A stretch of DNA of 64,000 bases from contig NC_071354.1 of the NCBI RefSeq assembly GCF_943734655.1, positions 35,737,347 through 35,801,346 of the forward strand, given 5' to 3'. The stretch is from Sabethes cyaneus (lineage: Eukaryota; Arthropoda; Insecta; Diptera; Culicidae). The notes beneath the pieces were generated by a model. The model did no database searches. It was given only the letters and a program-made list of their open reading frames with translations, and was not told where the DNA came from. Made by a program: the position numbers and the translations under genes. This document shows, one piece after another, positions 37,806 through 47,710 of this stretch. The stretch's first letter is position 1. Every line of letters starts with the position of its first letter.

Positions 37806-38605
37806 GGAATTCTTTTTTCTTTTTTCTGCCCACTGTTTTCTCTTTCTTTGTTCCTTTTGTCTTCTTTTTCTAACTCGCCTTTCTCGCTTTTCTAGATTTA
37901 CCATATTTCGTTTTTCGTCTTTTTGCTTCCGTTTTCCCCCGTTTTGGGTCCGTTTTCCACTTTTCCTCTTATTTTTGATTCCGATTTTCGATTTTTTCTT
38001 TTTTTTTCGGTTCCAGTTTTTCTCTTTTAGCTCAATTTCTATGCTGCTTTTCGTTTTTGTCTGTTCTGGTTTCCCTCTCTATGTCCCTCTTCTCCTTCTT
38101 GTCCATTGCGTTTTTATTGTATCCCTTTTGTCACCCGTTTTCATTTTCTTTTGCACTTTTTTTCTTTTTCTGTATTTTTTTCATTTTTGCTCTAGTATTT
38201 TCTTTTTCGTATTTCCTCTTCCTCATTTTCTATCCTTTTTGTTCCGTTTTTCTCCTTTCTCCTGTACTGTCCATTTTACCATCATTTTCATTGAGGGTTT
38301 TCCTTCTCTTTGATTTTTCTTTTTTTTCCTTTCTTCATCATTTTTGTCCAGCTTCCTCGGTTTTGCCTCATGTTCCCTTTTTTCTTTCCCGTTTTCCTTT
38401 TTTACAATTTTTTTCGCGTTTTATGTCCCGTTTTTCTATCACGTTTTTTTATTTTTCATATCAGTTTCTATTCTTTCTTTCTCTATTGTGTTTATCCTTA
38501 TTTCCATCCCATTTTTGACGCGTTTTCCTTCTTGTTCTTTTTCCGTTTTTTCTCTTTCTCCTTCTCGTCTCATTTTTCGTTTTTTGTTTCTTTTTTTGGA
38601 GAGCC
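37806..38605. repeat. 800-bp polypyrimidine tract
   Basis: The plus strand is almost entirely T and C, with degenerate 'cgttttcc'/'tttttctttt' units. Overlapping frames of 99-153 codons made of Phe, Ser, Leu and Pro result from this composition and are not genes. A purine-rich relative on the plus strand lies at 63330-63870. Confidence 0.8.
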
Positions 38606-39309
38606 GTAGAAGGCGAACTAACTCTAGATCCATCGGTAATCCATCTGTGAATATGCTAAGAATATTTATACCGCAGTTCCCACCAAACTGGACTTTGCAG
38701 TTTGAAAGTGCGACTGCACCAAACTGCGACAAATTGAATTCACTGTAGTAAGAAAAAGAAAGAGCAACAAGAACAATGTTGCTGCTTCGTTCCGTCATGT
38801 ACATTACTGTTAGGGAAAATAGTCCAGATTCAGCTGCCAGACATAATACAAACATTTTTATAATAAACTGTTTGTTTTACGCTTTTTGGTTCATGAGATA
38901 TGTAAATATCATTTTTCGAATGAACAATGTTTCAAAAAAAATTCCATGTAATTTAACATAATTTTCGTGAATAAAAATGAAGTATGGCAATGATTCGCTA
39001 ATTGAGGGTTCGTTAATTAGGTGCTGCGTTATTTAGGTGTTCGTTAGTTGGGCCATGCTCCAACTTGAATGTCGAAATTCTACTGAATTTTTGGGTTTCG
39101 ATATTTCTAACACCTGTCAGTCGGGCCAATTAGCGAATTAGGTGGGGTGGAGTGCAGTCGTGACCCAATTAATGAGTTCAGGCTGTATCAGGAATTTATA
39201 GCGATTTAAAGAGAACTATCCGCAGAGTCCGCCAAAAGGTAGCGGTGGGCACCAGAGTGTTATATGTAGTAGGAATTGAAGTGGGATATAAATTGCACTT
39301 GAAATTGTA
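38606..39309. other. Unassigned intergenic stretch
   Basis: No gene is recognised. At 38990-39150 there are several degenerate 'ttcgctaatt'/'aattagcgaatta' units in both orientations, probably a repeat remnant. Confidence 0.5.
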
Positions 39310-41754
39310 CACACTTAATTTTTTTCGCCGAAATCGGCAAAAAAAAATGCCGAGAATTGGACAGCTGAGCTCTCGGTAACCTTCTCGGCAAAAGTTACGT
39401 TTACTGATCACTCGGTAAGCGCAAATGATATCGAACTGTCAAAATATACTGAGAACTTCGGCAAAATATACTGACTCATTCGGCAGTTTTTTAAAGAGCA
39501 TCTGGCAAATTTTACCTACGCGCTCGGTAATTTTTTGACGAGATCTGGTAAAACATGCCGACACACTCGGTAGCTTTTAACCGAGATCCGCTGTATTTTT
39601 AAATTAAGTTTGCCGATTTTGTCAGTTAATTTTGCTGAATGATCAGTATTATTTACTGCCGATATTCGGAAAAAACTAAAACTACTTTTTCGAAAATACC
39701 AAAAATTACCATACAGGGAAAAAACAAAACTCTGCTTTCATTCCCACTGTTTATTTATTTTACGGATGAAAAACTATTTTGATATGACTGTCTTCGGAGT
39801 GAGTCTGAGCGATATATGTTTTCATCAGAGCTGATTCATTCGGAACTGATCCTGCCGCGCATCAAATTCATCGCACAGTAATTTTCGCTTAAAAAAGGCG
39901 CATTTGGCCTTGATAAGTTGCTCCGATTCCTGCTCATCCATCCTCACGTCTGGGAAGTTCGAACCCAGACTGCAAACTAATTCCAAGTTAATCTACTTTA
40001 CCTGCGGTATCTTGATAGCGCTTTTCCAGTTCCGTAAGTTCTTTTTATAGAGCGGGTTCGCCTTGCGTCGTCTCGGCGTCAAACCGACGCGAACCTTCAC
40101 CTGCGCGGCTTCATCGTAATCTTCGGCACTCGGATTGATGTAAACGGCCATCCGTACCTGGCCTTCGCTATCAAAATAATTCTTGAACAGGTGTGTGATT
40201 TTCGAATCACGATAGGGAATCTTCTTAGAGCTTCCGATCTCTGGCTGTTATTGAAATTCCTAGCCTCGCGCAGCCGTTGACCGGTCTTGTTAGTACGCTC
40301 ACTGCCCGCTAAATCTACCAGCGATAGCTGATTGATGGTGATGCTCGCCCGGTCCTGAACGGTCAAGCTCCGTAACATCGTGCACAAACATGTTGTGGCT
40401 GTCATCCTCTCGAACCATTTTACTTTGCATCGTCCTAAAAAAAGAACAATAAAATATCATAAAACTCCTACCAAATTGATTCCAAAGCCTCACTTCTGAA
40501 ATGTCGTTTCCTCGAGCAGATGGTACACGCAACTGTTATAAACCTCAACGCATGTAATAATAACGGAGTAAATATTATCGCTCAGCCGCTAACCTCGGAC
40601 GGTTCGGCCGATGCCTTCGACGCCAGCTTCGGATCGGTGTCCTTTCGCTTCATTCGATTCATCTGGAGTGCATGGCATCCGTTTCCGGCAGGATGTCGAA
40701 CACGTTCAGCCGGTCCGGTTTGAAAACGAACTTCTTCGCCCGATAATCCAAGATGGTACGAAATAGGGTATCAAAACAGCGCGGCATTATGCCGCGGTAC
40801 TGAACATCCCCGATCATGGTATACGTTTTCCCATTGCCTGTTACTCCATAGGTAAAGAACAGCCCATTCTTCATACGGATCAGCGCTTCAATCAACGGTT
40901 GAGCCACCGAGGAGCACAGTTTATGCTGCGGCGCACCCGATTCGAATGCGTGCCGGAATAGGTATTAGGTTTCCTTTGGGTTTGAAATCTTATAGTTGAT
41001 TACAATTTCGGGCGGTGTTAAGACATCCATATTGTGAGCGGCCACCCGCAGACAGCAAAGATCGGATTCGCACGGTAATGGACAAGCTCGACAGTAGACG
41101 TGAACTGTATTGAGTATTGCTTGGCAATTTGTTGCCAGAATTTCCACGACTTGATAGAGGCGCTGCCTTTGGGAACACCTTGATAGTTGTTTTTTTGCCG
41201 CCTATCAACAAATAACCAAATTTGAAATAACTTTTCTATAAAACAATTTTTTTCTACTTACATCGTCTTCATTTTTGAAACAGTTGTAACGATTTAGAAT
41301 GTAATACAGGTTTATCATTAAAAGCACTTTCACACAACGAAAACGAAATCGCTAGCGAAATGCGAAACAAAAATATTGAAATACGCTGGCTGTGCTGGCT
41401 GACGAAGTGACGAACGAAAAAATGTTTGACATTTCTCGCTGTCGTGTTGCCGCTTGCCGCCAAAAAACTGCAACAAAAAAAGCTCCCGTGCATTTACCGA
41501 TTTATGGCAAAGCAAGTTGCGGTTTCACCGAGAGTATTTGTTATTGCTGATTCCGGTAAAATGAAGAAAACCGGAATATTCGTCACATTTTTTTAACGAT
41601 TATCGGCATTTCGAAAATAATTACTGAAGTACGTGAAACCAAATTGCCGAGATGATGTAAAATGTTATTTTTTAACGAGATATCGTTAAAAATAATTTTT
41701 ACCGTTGAATTCGGCATGAAATTTTACCGAGAGCAAAAATCAAAATTAAGTGTG
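39310..41754. mobile_element. TIR transposon carrying a captured kinesin gene copy
   Basis: Perfect 13-bp terminal inverted repeats CACACTTAATTTT lie at 39310-39322 and 41742-41754, each flanked by TA, as for Tc1/mariner-type insertion. Both arms (about 360 bp on the left, about 260 bp on the right) are full of short 'ctcggtaa', 'gccga' and 'accgag' motifs in both orientations, typical of subterminal repeats. The middle is not transposase. It is a minus-strand stretch of genomic sequence from a kinesin-6 gene, introns included. This makes it a non-autonomous element with captured host DNA. The superfamily is inferred from the TA only. Confidence 0.75.
39905..41272 (-). pseudogene. pav: Kinesin-6 (Pavarotti/KIF23-like) motor-domain pseudogene
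   Basis: From 41272 down, an 11-nt first exon (MKT..) is followed by an intact-looking intron (GT at 41261, AG at 41202). Next come VHVYCRACPLPCESDLCCLR and TPPEIVINYKISNPKET, a TAA where the family has Gln, then VAQPLIEALIR, the P-loop GVTGNGKTYTM (Asn for the usual Ser), RAKKFVFKPDRLNVFDI, a frameshift, NSCVYHLLEET, a second retained intron near 40435-40480, MFVHDVTE, a deletion of about 50 residues that removes switch I, then QLSLVDLAGSERTNKTGQRL (switch II) and finally PYRDSKITHLFKNYF with EDYDEAA. Functional Pavarotti/MKLP1 is the centralspindlin motor of cytokinesis. This copy cannot make a working motor. Retained introns mean DNA-level duplication, not retroposition. Confidence 0.88.
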
Positions 41755-42348
41755 TAATTTGAATTCAAACTAAGTAGACTTGGAATTGGAATTGGAATCG
41801 GCGCTGAAATTGGGTATTGGAAAAAGTAGAATTGAACTGAAAATTGAGCTTAAATTACGCTTGAAACTATTTCTGGGTCATCTGGGCTACAAAAATTGTT
41901 CGGTTTTATAGTTAGTTTTTACACTTTTTACCTAAGTAGCTTTTTACAGAGATGGGAACGCGCCCCATTGAAGATATGAAGGGGGGTACAGAGGCAATGA
42001 CGAAAAACTGATGGTTTCAATTGCTAAATTGCAAACGAGGGGACAGTGTGTGGGGACAGACAGGAAAAAATCACGCTGATAATTTTTGCGTGGGAGGCTA
42101 ATAATGTGCAATCTCTGTGAATTGTGTGTTAAATTGAAATTAAGATTGGACAAATTTGCTTAAGATCCATATAAAAAAGTCTTCAGTGTACGTTCCCAAT
42201 CGTTCTCTCTTCATCTGGCATCACTGCGCAATAGCAGCCGTTTTGTTTACATCGTTTGTTTGCATTTACAAAACGTACAAGGCGACAAGGCAAAGGACAA
42301 AACAAGAACAAAACGTGCGCTAGCGGCGAGCTGCTATCTACTGCTACT
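41755..42348. other. Upstream flank of DPCD
   Basis: There are degenerate 'ttggaattgg' units at about 41775-41870, then the presumed promoter of DPCD. No other gene is seen. Antisense frames here only shadow DPCD and its 5' end. Confidence 0.5.
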
Positions 42349-42362
42349 ATTGCCATGGAAAT
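42349..42362 (+). promoter_or_regulatory. X-box-like RFX site upstream of DPCD
   Basis: ATTGCCATGGAAAT is a near-palindrome that matches the RFX X-box consensus RYYNYY-N(1-3)-RRNRAC at all but its last position. It lies 76 bp before the DPCD ATG. RFX sites in this position are known to drive ciliary genes in nematodes, flies and vertebrates, which fits the gene behind it. That it works here is inference. Confidence 0.5.
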
Positions 42363-42437
42363 TTCGCTGTTTGGAAATTTGTAGAATCTTGTTCCTACTC
42401 TTGAAAATTGTAAGTTTAAGTATAATATATTTCCACC

Positions 42438-43132
42438 ATGTCGTACGTCGAATGGCTGGCCAAAGTGCGAGGTGCCGACAAATCGTCCGCTATTCAGGGC
42501 AAAATCCGGAAAGTGCACTACAATTTTCCCGACGGGTCCGAGATGATGGAAGAGTACAGCATCGAAACGGGCGTTATTCTACGACGTGCCTGGAAGTTGC
42601 CCGGTGACCTCATCCGTAAAGACGAGTGGCAGGTAGAATTGGGTGATCCGATCCCCAAAGAACTGGCTAAACCGGACGGTATGCTGCTGTGTGAAGCATC
42701 CACTGAGCCGATTCTGTCGAAACGGGCGACCCGGCATGCTTTGGAGTGGCGAATTCGAAACCTGCCGTACCCACTGTCTACCTACACGATAACCTGTGAC
42801 GGGGATGCTCGTACAATTACGGTCCGAACGTCAAATAAAAAATATTTTAAGAAAATTACTGTACCGGAATTTCAACGGTGCAACTTTCCACCAAAACAGG
42901 AAGACTTAACTGTGCGACACCAGAGCCAGACCCTGATTATATCGGTAACATTTCTATCTATATGTTTGAAGAATGCAAATCAATTGTCTACTATTTTTTA
43001 TTTTAGTATAAGAAACCACCGATTCTAAATGAGATGGAGAAAGCTGTATTAGTTGAACTTCAAAATGTGGAAACAATAGAATACGACAACCTTCAGTGTG
43101 AAGAACTACTGAAAGGATTATTGGGCCAATAA
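42438..43132 (+). CDS. DPCD: DPCD protein (deleted in primary ciliary dyskinesia homologue)
   Basis: Exon 1 is 42438-42944 and exon 2 is 43007-43132, with a 62-nt intron (gtaaca...ttttag), giving 210 residues. The start sits in a good context (ttccaccATGTCG). Family hallmarks are visible: KVHYNFPDGSEMMEEYSIET near residue 30, the ALEWRIRNLPYPLSTYTIT block near 110, VRTSNKKYFKK near 137, and LIISYKKP across the splice junction. The human protein is about the same length (203). In vertebrates DPCD loss is linked to ciliary motility defects, and the protein has been found with R2TP/RUVBL chaperone components. In insects a role in sperm or sensory cilia is inferred. An AATAAA overlaps the stop codon (43128-43133) and another lies at about 43298. 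The gene is convergent with RpS19. Confidence 0.93.
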
Positions 43133-43850
43133 AAAGTGGCAAAAGGACGAATTCTATAGGACGCAAAAGTAAGCCCGTTGTCTTGTTAAATATGTCTTAA
43201 AAACAAAATTTGTCGGGATCGATCGACAAATTACTTCAACGTTAATATGACTCCGAATTAGGTTACTTTGTACTGAAAAGTAAATTTTAAGCTTAGTAAT
43301 AAACTTGAAGGCCGCGGTTAAGCGGCCAGTTTGGTACCCGATAGCTGCCTTGTTGGTGACATTTCTAACTTGACCTCAACGCATGCATGTTACGCGATAC
43401 TTATTCTGCGGGAATAGTCAAAAATTTCTTATCCATTTACATATTGATTGATGTCTCATATTAAAGAATAAGATTTTTCCTCGACTACAAACATCTCCAA
43501 AGACTGAAGTCGGATTTACTACATTGGGGCCTATTTTGGAAGACGAGTAACGTGACAGACCAGACAGATAGAGTCACACGCTACAAAAGATTCATCTTGA
43601 CAACTTGTTCAAATAAGTCTTACGAAATTGATCCGTTAGAAAACAAACTGAGAAGAAAAATTTGCTGTACCTCGCTACTTACCTTGCAGAGTAAACCCCA
43701 TTATTGCATCCATTATCAATGCCTTCAAGTAAAGTACAAGAATCTACGGTAAACCACACCTCCTCTGGAGAACAAAATAACAAAGACATTTAGTGCACCT
43801 TTCAATCATTAACTTATATTTTCACATCGTTCATTAACTGATGAAAACAC
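43133..43850. other. Convergent intergenic gap, DPCD to RpS19
   Basis: It holds the two 3' UTRs. No further gene or strong repeat is recognised. Confidence 0.6.
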
Positions 43851-44378
43851 CTACGTCAACACGATTGTTGCCGCCTCCTTCTTCAGTGCAGCTCGCTGTT
43901 TGCTGACAATCTGTGCAGCGATACGATCGAGATCCCGCTGTCCCTGGCTGGTCAGCTTACGTCCACCATCGGGATGCTTTTCGATCAGCTTAATCTGTTC
44001 CAAAGCCTGAACGGCCTTGCGAGCTGCACTGCCGTCAGCACGGCAAAAATGCGATGGGCGAACACCGTTACGCTTTCGGCCACCGTAGATGCGGGTGATC
44101 GAACCAACTCCCGACGGGCTTTGGTGGTACAATCGGCGCAAAATCGACGCGCAGCGTACGTAGAACCAATCCGGATCGGTGGGAGCCAGCTCCTTGTACT
44201 TGGCCGTTTTGATCAGGTCGATGTAATCCGGTACCTTTAGCTTACCGGATCTGTAAAATGGGAAATAATTACACATTAATCGTAAAAACCAATTTAGAGA
44301 TACTAACTTTTTCAGGAACAGGGCAACGCCCTGAACAACTTTGTCTTGATCGACGTCCTTGACGGTGATTCCTGGCAT
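43851..44378 (-). CDS. RpS19: Small ribosomal subunit protein eS19 (RpS19)
   Basis: Coding exons are 44378-44308 and 44250-43851 with a 57-nt intron, giving 156 residues, the usual insect length. The start MPGITVKDVDQDKVVQGVA is at the family position. SGKLKVPDYIDLIKTAKYKE, DPDWFYVRCASILRRLYH, GVGSITRIYGGRKRNGVRPSH and KHPDGGRKLTSQGQRDLDRIA are the conserved core. eS19 is needed for 18S rRNA 3' processing and 40S assembly. The ATG comes immediately after an acceptor (tttcgcag|ATG), so the longer frame starting at 44429 is intronic and is not used; a non-coding first exon lies upstream. All conserved blocks are present, so this looks like the working gene. Confidence 0.97.
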   Translation of the reverse strand: MPGITVKDVDQDKVVQGVALFLKKLVSLNWFLRLMCNYFPFYRSGKLKVPDYIDLIKTAKYKELAPTDPDWFYVRCASILRRLYHQSPSGVGSITRIYGGRKRNGVRPSHFCRADGSAARKAVQALEQIKLIEKHPDGGRKLTSQGQRDLDRIAAQIVSKQRAALKKEAATIVLT

Positions 44379-44625
44379 CTGCGAAAGGAAATCCGAGAAA
44401 ATAGAAACGATTACATTTGTGTACATCAAGAGCTTGACACTTAACCTAGTAGATACTAATAAACTAAAGCAAAATATTCAACAATTGCGGCAAGTACACT
44501 AAATAAATGACGCACTTTCTTATCTGCAGTCACTAATTTAGTTCTAAGAGGCTTTATATTTTATTTAAATTGTTACAAACCGTATTTAATCGAAAAAATT
44601 AGTTCATAAAATCAAAAATCTGTAC

Positions 44626-44659
44626 CTTCACGAGAGTGTGTAACCGGAAAAAGAGAAGG
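44626..44659 (-). promoter_or_regulatory. RpS19 non-coding first exon with 5' TOP tract
   Basis: On the minus strand, CCTTCTCTTTTTCC (44659-44646) is a typical terminal oligopyrimidine tract. It is followed by a short leader ending at a donor (GAAG|gtacag, exon end 44626). A 247-nt intron leads to the acceptor just before the ATG at 44378. The exact transcription start is inferred. Confidence 0.7.
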
Positions 44660-45425
44660 AACGAGTCCAAGATGGCGCACGATTGACATTTGTTTTGACG
44701 TTTACCTGCAGCGTCGCCGTCGTTTCTGACAGTTCGGCATCCGCTTGCCTGCGTAGAGCTGTGGCACGTGTGAATCGGGGTTTACAAGAAAACGTTTGCA
44801 TGAGGGCGGTATGCACCTGCATAAGCAGTAATTAAAATTAAAAAATCGTTTAAATTATTTTTATAAAATTAAAAGCGGTTTACTTTCATGATACATATAC
44901 CTGTGCCAGACCAGGCAGATTACCCGCAAATTTTACACAATAGGTATAGTGATTTTTATTGCTGCAGTTTTTGCATCACCTATAATGGTGCATTCGACAG
45001 CAGCAGCATAAAAAAGTTACGTTACGTCGCAAACGTCGCAGATCGCATTTTTAAGAAAGAATTTAAATATATTACCACAGAGAGCATACATCCAACCAAA
45101 AGATCCTCACTTGGATAAAATTAGTTGGAAAACTATAGTGATGATGTCGCTAAAGTTAAATAAAATACAACAATAGAATAAAATACAATAAACTAACAAC
45201 AGCTAGCTCAGCTCTACCCTTTTTCGCCCGAACTAGCACTGTGCCTTATCGCCCGTACAGGTTTATTTACTGTCAGAGCACATAATTTGTTAGCAATATC
45301 GTCTTGAGTCCCATTTATCGAGATTGCTAACATTTACCGCACGCACATTTCGCCGCGTATACATATACGCGCTTTGTATTCATCGCAAATTTTTTTCGCA
45401 CACAAACCACCAATACAAGCACACA
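44660..45425. other. Upstream flank of RpS19
   Basis: It contains the presumed RpS19 promoter. No other gene is recognised. Confidence 0.5.
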
Positions 45426-45864
45426 CTACTGTGTTACCTGACTCATCACGAACCCCTATTTCCAAAATTCTAAAATCTCTCATGCTTTTATTTTTGGAGT
45501 AAACATGTAATTTCTTATGTTCTATAGTTGATATTTGTATGCTCTATCCAGCTTTTTACGAGCCATAATGGCGGACGTGTTCGTAATATTTGAACAGCAT
45601 TTTTGACATTTTCCTAATACAGCGCACGTTTTCTTTTCGTGCGTTCACGGTGAAACTAAAGGAATGTACGGAAAGAAAACGTGCGATGTATTAGGGAAAT
45701 GTCAAAAATGCTGTTCAAATATTACGAACGCGTCCGCCATTATGGCTCGTAAAAAGCCTGATTCGAATGTATGATCAATTAAACGAAAAACCACAAAGTT
45801 TGTGAGTTACGAGACCCTTCCCCGTATATAACGTATATTCGTTATGAGTCAGGTAACACAGTAG
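45426..45864. mobile_element. TIR element interrupted by a nested snap-back MITE
   Basis: The 27-bp ends, 45426-45452 and 45838-45864, are inverted copies with one mismatch ('ctactgtgttacctgactca' at the outer end). The interior is non-coding and about half of it is the younger hairpin at 45551-45757. No clear target duplication is seen. Confidence 0.75.
45551..45757. mobile_element. 207-bp snap-back MITE
   Basis: Arms of 87 nt (45551-45637 and 45671-45757) are about 95 percent complementary, with a 33-nt loop. The outer end reads 'gctttttacgagccataatg'. The whole element folds into one long hairpin. It lies inside the older element at 45426-45864. Confidence 0.85.
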
Positions 45865-46709
45865 CAACCCTAATATAGGAAATTCCATAGAAAATCTAAC
45901 GCTTATGCGAATGGCGGGAGTTTAGTTGTGTTTTAAAATGAAACAATTTATATCAGATGTACATGACACTGTCGTTTAACCTTCTTCTTCTTCTTCAGCA
46001 TAGAGCCGGGATGGCTCGTGCTGTTTCTAGCACTCGTCTCCATTCAACTCGGTCTTGGGCCACTCATCGCCAATTTCTTAGTCGTTTCAGAAGTCGCAAA
46101 TCGCTTTCGACCTGGTCGAGCCATCGTGCACGTTGGGCGCCCCTGCTGCTGGTGCCGGTGGGGTTGTTGTAGAGGACTATTTTCGTCGCACTGTCGTCCG
46201 GCATCCTTACGACGTGTCCGGCCCACCGTAGCCTGCTAACTTTCGCTAGATGTACGATGGGAGTCTCCCCAAGCAGTGCCTGCAGCTAGTGATTCATACG
46301 CCTCCGCCACTCTCCGCTTTCAGTTTGTGCTCCGCCCAATATCGTCCGAAGCACTTACGGCTCGTACACGGCAAGGGCGCGTATGTCCTCCGTGAGCAGC
46401 TTCACCTACCTGTCCAATAAGGGTTTTGTACATTGTTAGCTTCGTGCGGCGGTGCATGCTTCCCGATCGTAGCGTTTTACGAACGGCAAAGTAGGCCCGA
46501 TTTTCCGCTTGGATGCGCCGCTGGATCTTCTTATTAGCGTTGTTGTCCGCGGTCACCAGCGATCCCAAATACCCGAACTCCTCTACCACTTCTAGTTTGT
46601 CGCCGTCAACGGTTACCGTCCGTGGGAGGCGCGCGTTTGTTTCCTTTGAGTCTCTTCCTTTCATGTATTTGGCCTTCGACGCATTTATTTTTAGCCCAAT
46701 TCTCCTAGA

Positions 46710-47379
46710 CAGGGCTTCGACCGATCCTTTTTTCTACCGCAGTCACACCAACGCGCATTCAAGTTCACACCTTCCGTTTAGAGGTGGAATACGAACGCTA
46801 TGCATAACACAACTGGCAGTTTGCTCAGTCAAACGCCGAATGCACGCAACAGAATGAACGCGTTCTAAAACTTTTTGACATTTTCGTTTGCCTTTACCGT
46901 TTGGAGCAGCGAATGACTGCAAAACAGTCAAATGACTGGCAATCACCACGCTAACGAAAAGCAACCGCACAATCGTATGATTCAATACTACAAAAAAACA
47001 ACCACTACATGTGCATGGAAGAAGTCGGTCGGACTCCGTCCAACACAAACGAATATTTTGCTTGCGTCGGACCGACGTCCGGGTGACGAACTATTACTGT
47101 GAGCAGCCGATTTGGAGACAAAAAGAGAAACGAAAAAATACGTCACCGTATGCTTCCAGTCAGTTTGCAGTTTATATTCTCAAAGCGCAAAGCAAAACGG
47201 GAAATTGACTGTTTGCTTTTGCTGAGATGCCGCATGAATTGTAAGACGGCAGCAGCGCAAGCGGCAGATTGACTGGATAAGAAAAACAGTCAAATGATCG
47301 TTCAAAAAGCGGAGTTTGAATGCGGAAAGTTCGCATTCACGGCAGTCACATTCAACTTGCGATCCCTTTTCAAGCCCTG
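46710..47379. mobile_element. 670-bp non-autonomous hAT-type element inside the LINE
   Basis: The ends are CAGGGCTT and AAGCCCTG, and both flanks carry the 8-bp duplication CTCCTAGA (46702-46709 and 47380-47387). CAGGG-type ends with an 8-bp target duplication are the hAT signature. The interior has no transposase, although 101- and 114-codon frames overlap it. The insertion separates LINE sequence that is contiguous in related copies. Confidence 0.85.
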
Positions 47380-47531
47380 CTCCTAGACTCCGCTTTCAGT
47401 CTGGCGTAGATTGCCTCCGCCGTCGCAAACTTCCTGGCTATGATATAGAAGTCATCTGCAAAGCCTAGAAGTTGGCTACCCTTGGTAAAAATCATGCCAC
47501 TCGTTTCGATGCCCGCTCGTCGGATCACCCC

Positions 47532-47710
47532 GAGAGGCAAGACACTTCATAATATTATCATATATTAATATATTACGCCCTATAAATGTATAAATAAATG
47601 TAACTTTATAGGGCTTTAGGTTATATTATGGGTGGGAAAGGTCAATATATTAAGGTTGAAAAAATATTTCCATCGGGAAAAGTAATAATTTTCAGCATTG
47701 TCTTGCTTCT
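47532..47710. mobile_element. 179-bp MITE inside the LINE reverse transcriptase
   Basis: The ends 'gagaggcaagaca' and 'tgtcttgcttctc' are inverted copies with one mismatch. CGGATCACCCC is present on both sides (47521-47531 and 47711-47721). The true target duplication is probably 8 nt within this, because element and flank share edge bases. The homologous LINE copy at 26029-26060 is uninterrupted and acts as the empty site. A perfect internal stem 'gccctataaa'/'tttatagggc' is at about 47577-47615. Confidence 0.85.

Noticed and set aside
37975..38748. Overlapping frames of 99-153 codons on the plus strand
   Set aside because: Phe/Ser/Leu/Pro-only translations of a polypyrimidine tract; no domain or start context.
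39905..41272. Functional kinesin gene
   Set aside because: In-frame stop, frameshift and loss of the switch I region; it is a pseudogene.
44379..44429. Longer RpS19 start
   Set aside because: An acceptor (tttcgcag) directly precedes the conserved MPG start, so the extension is intronic.
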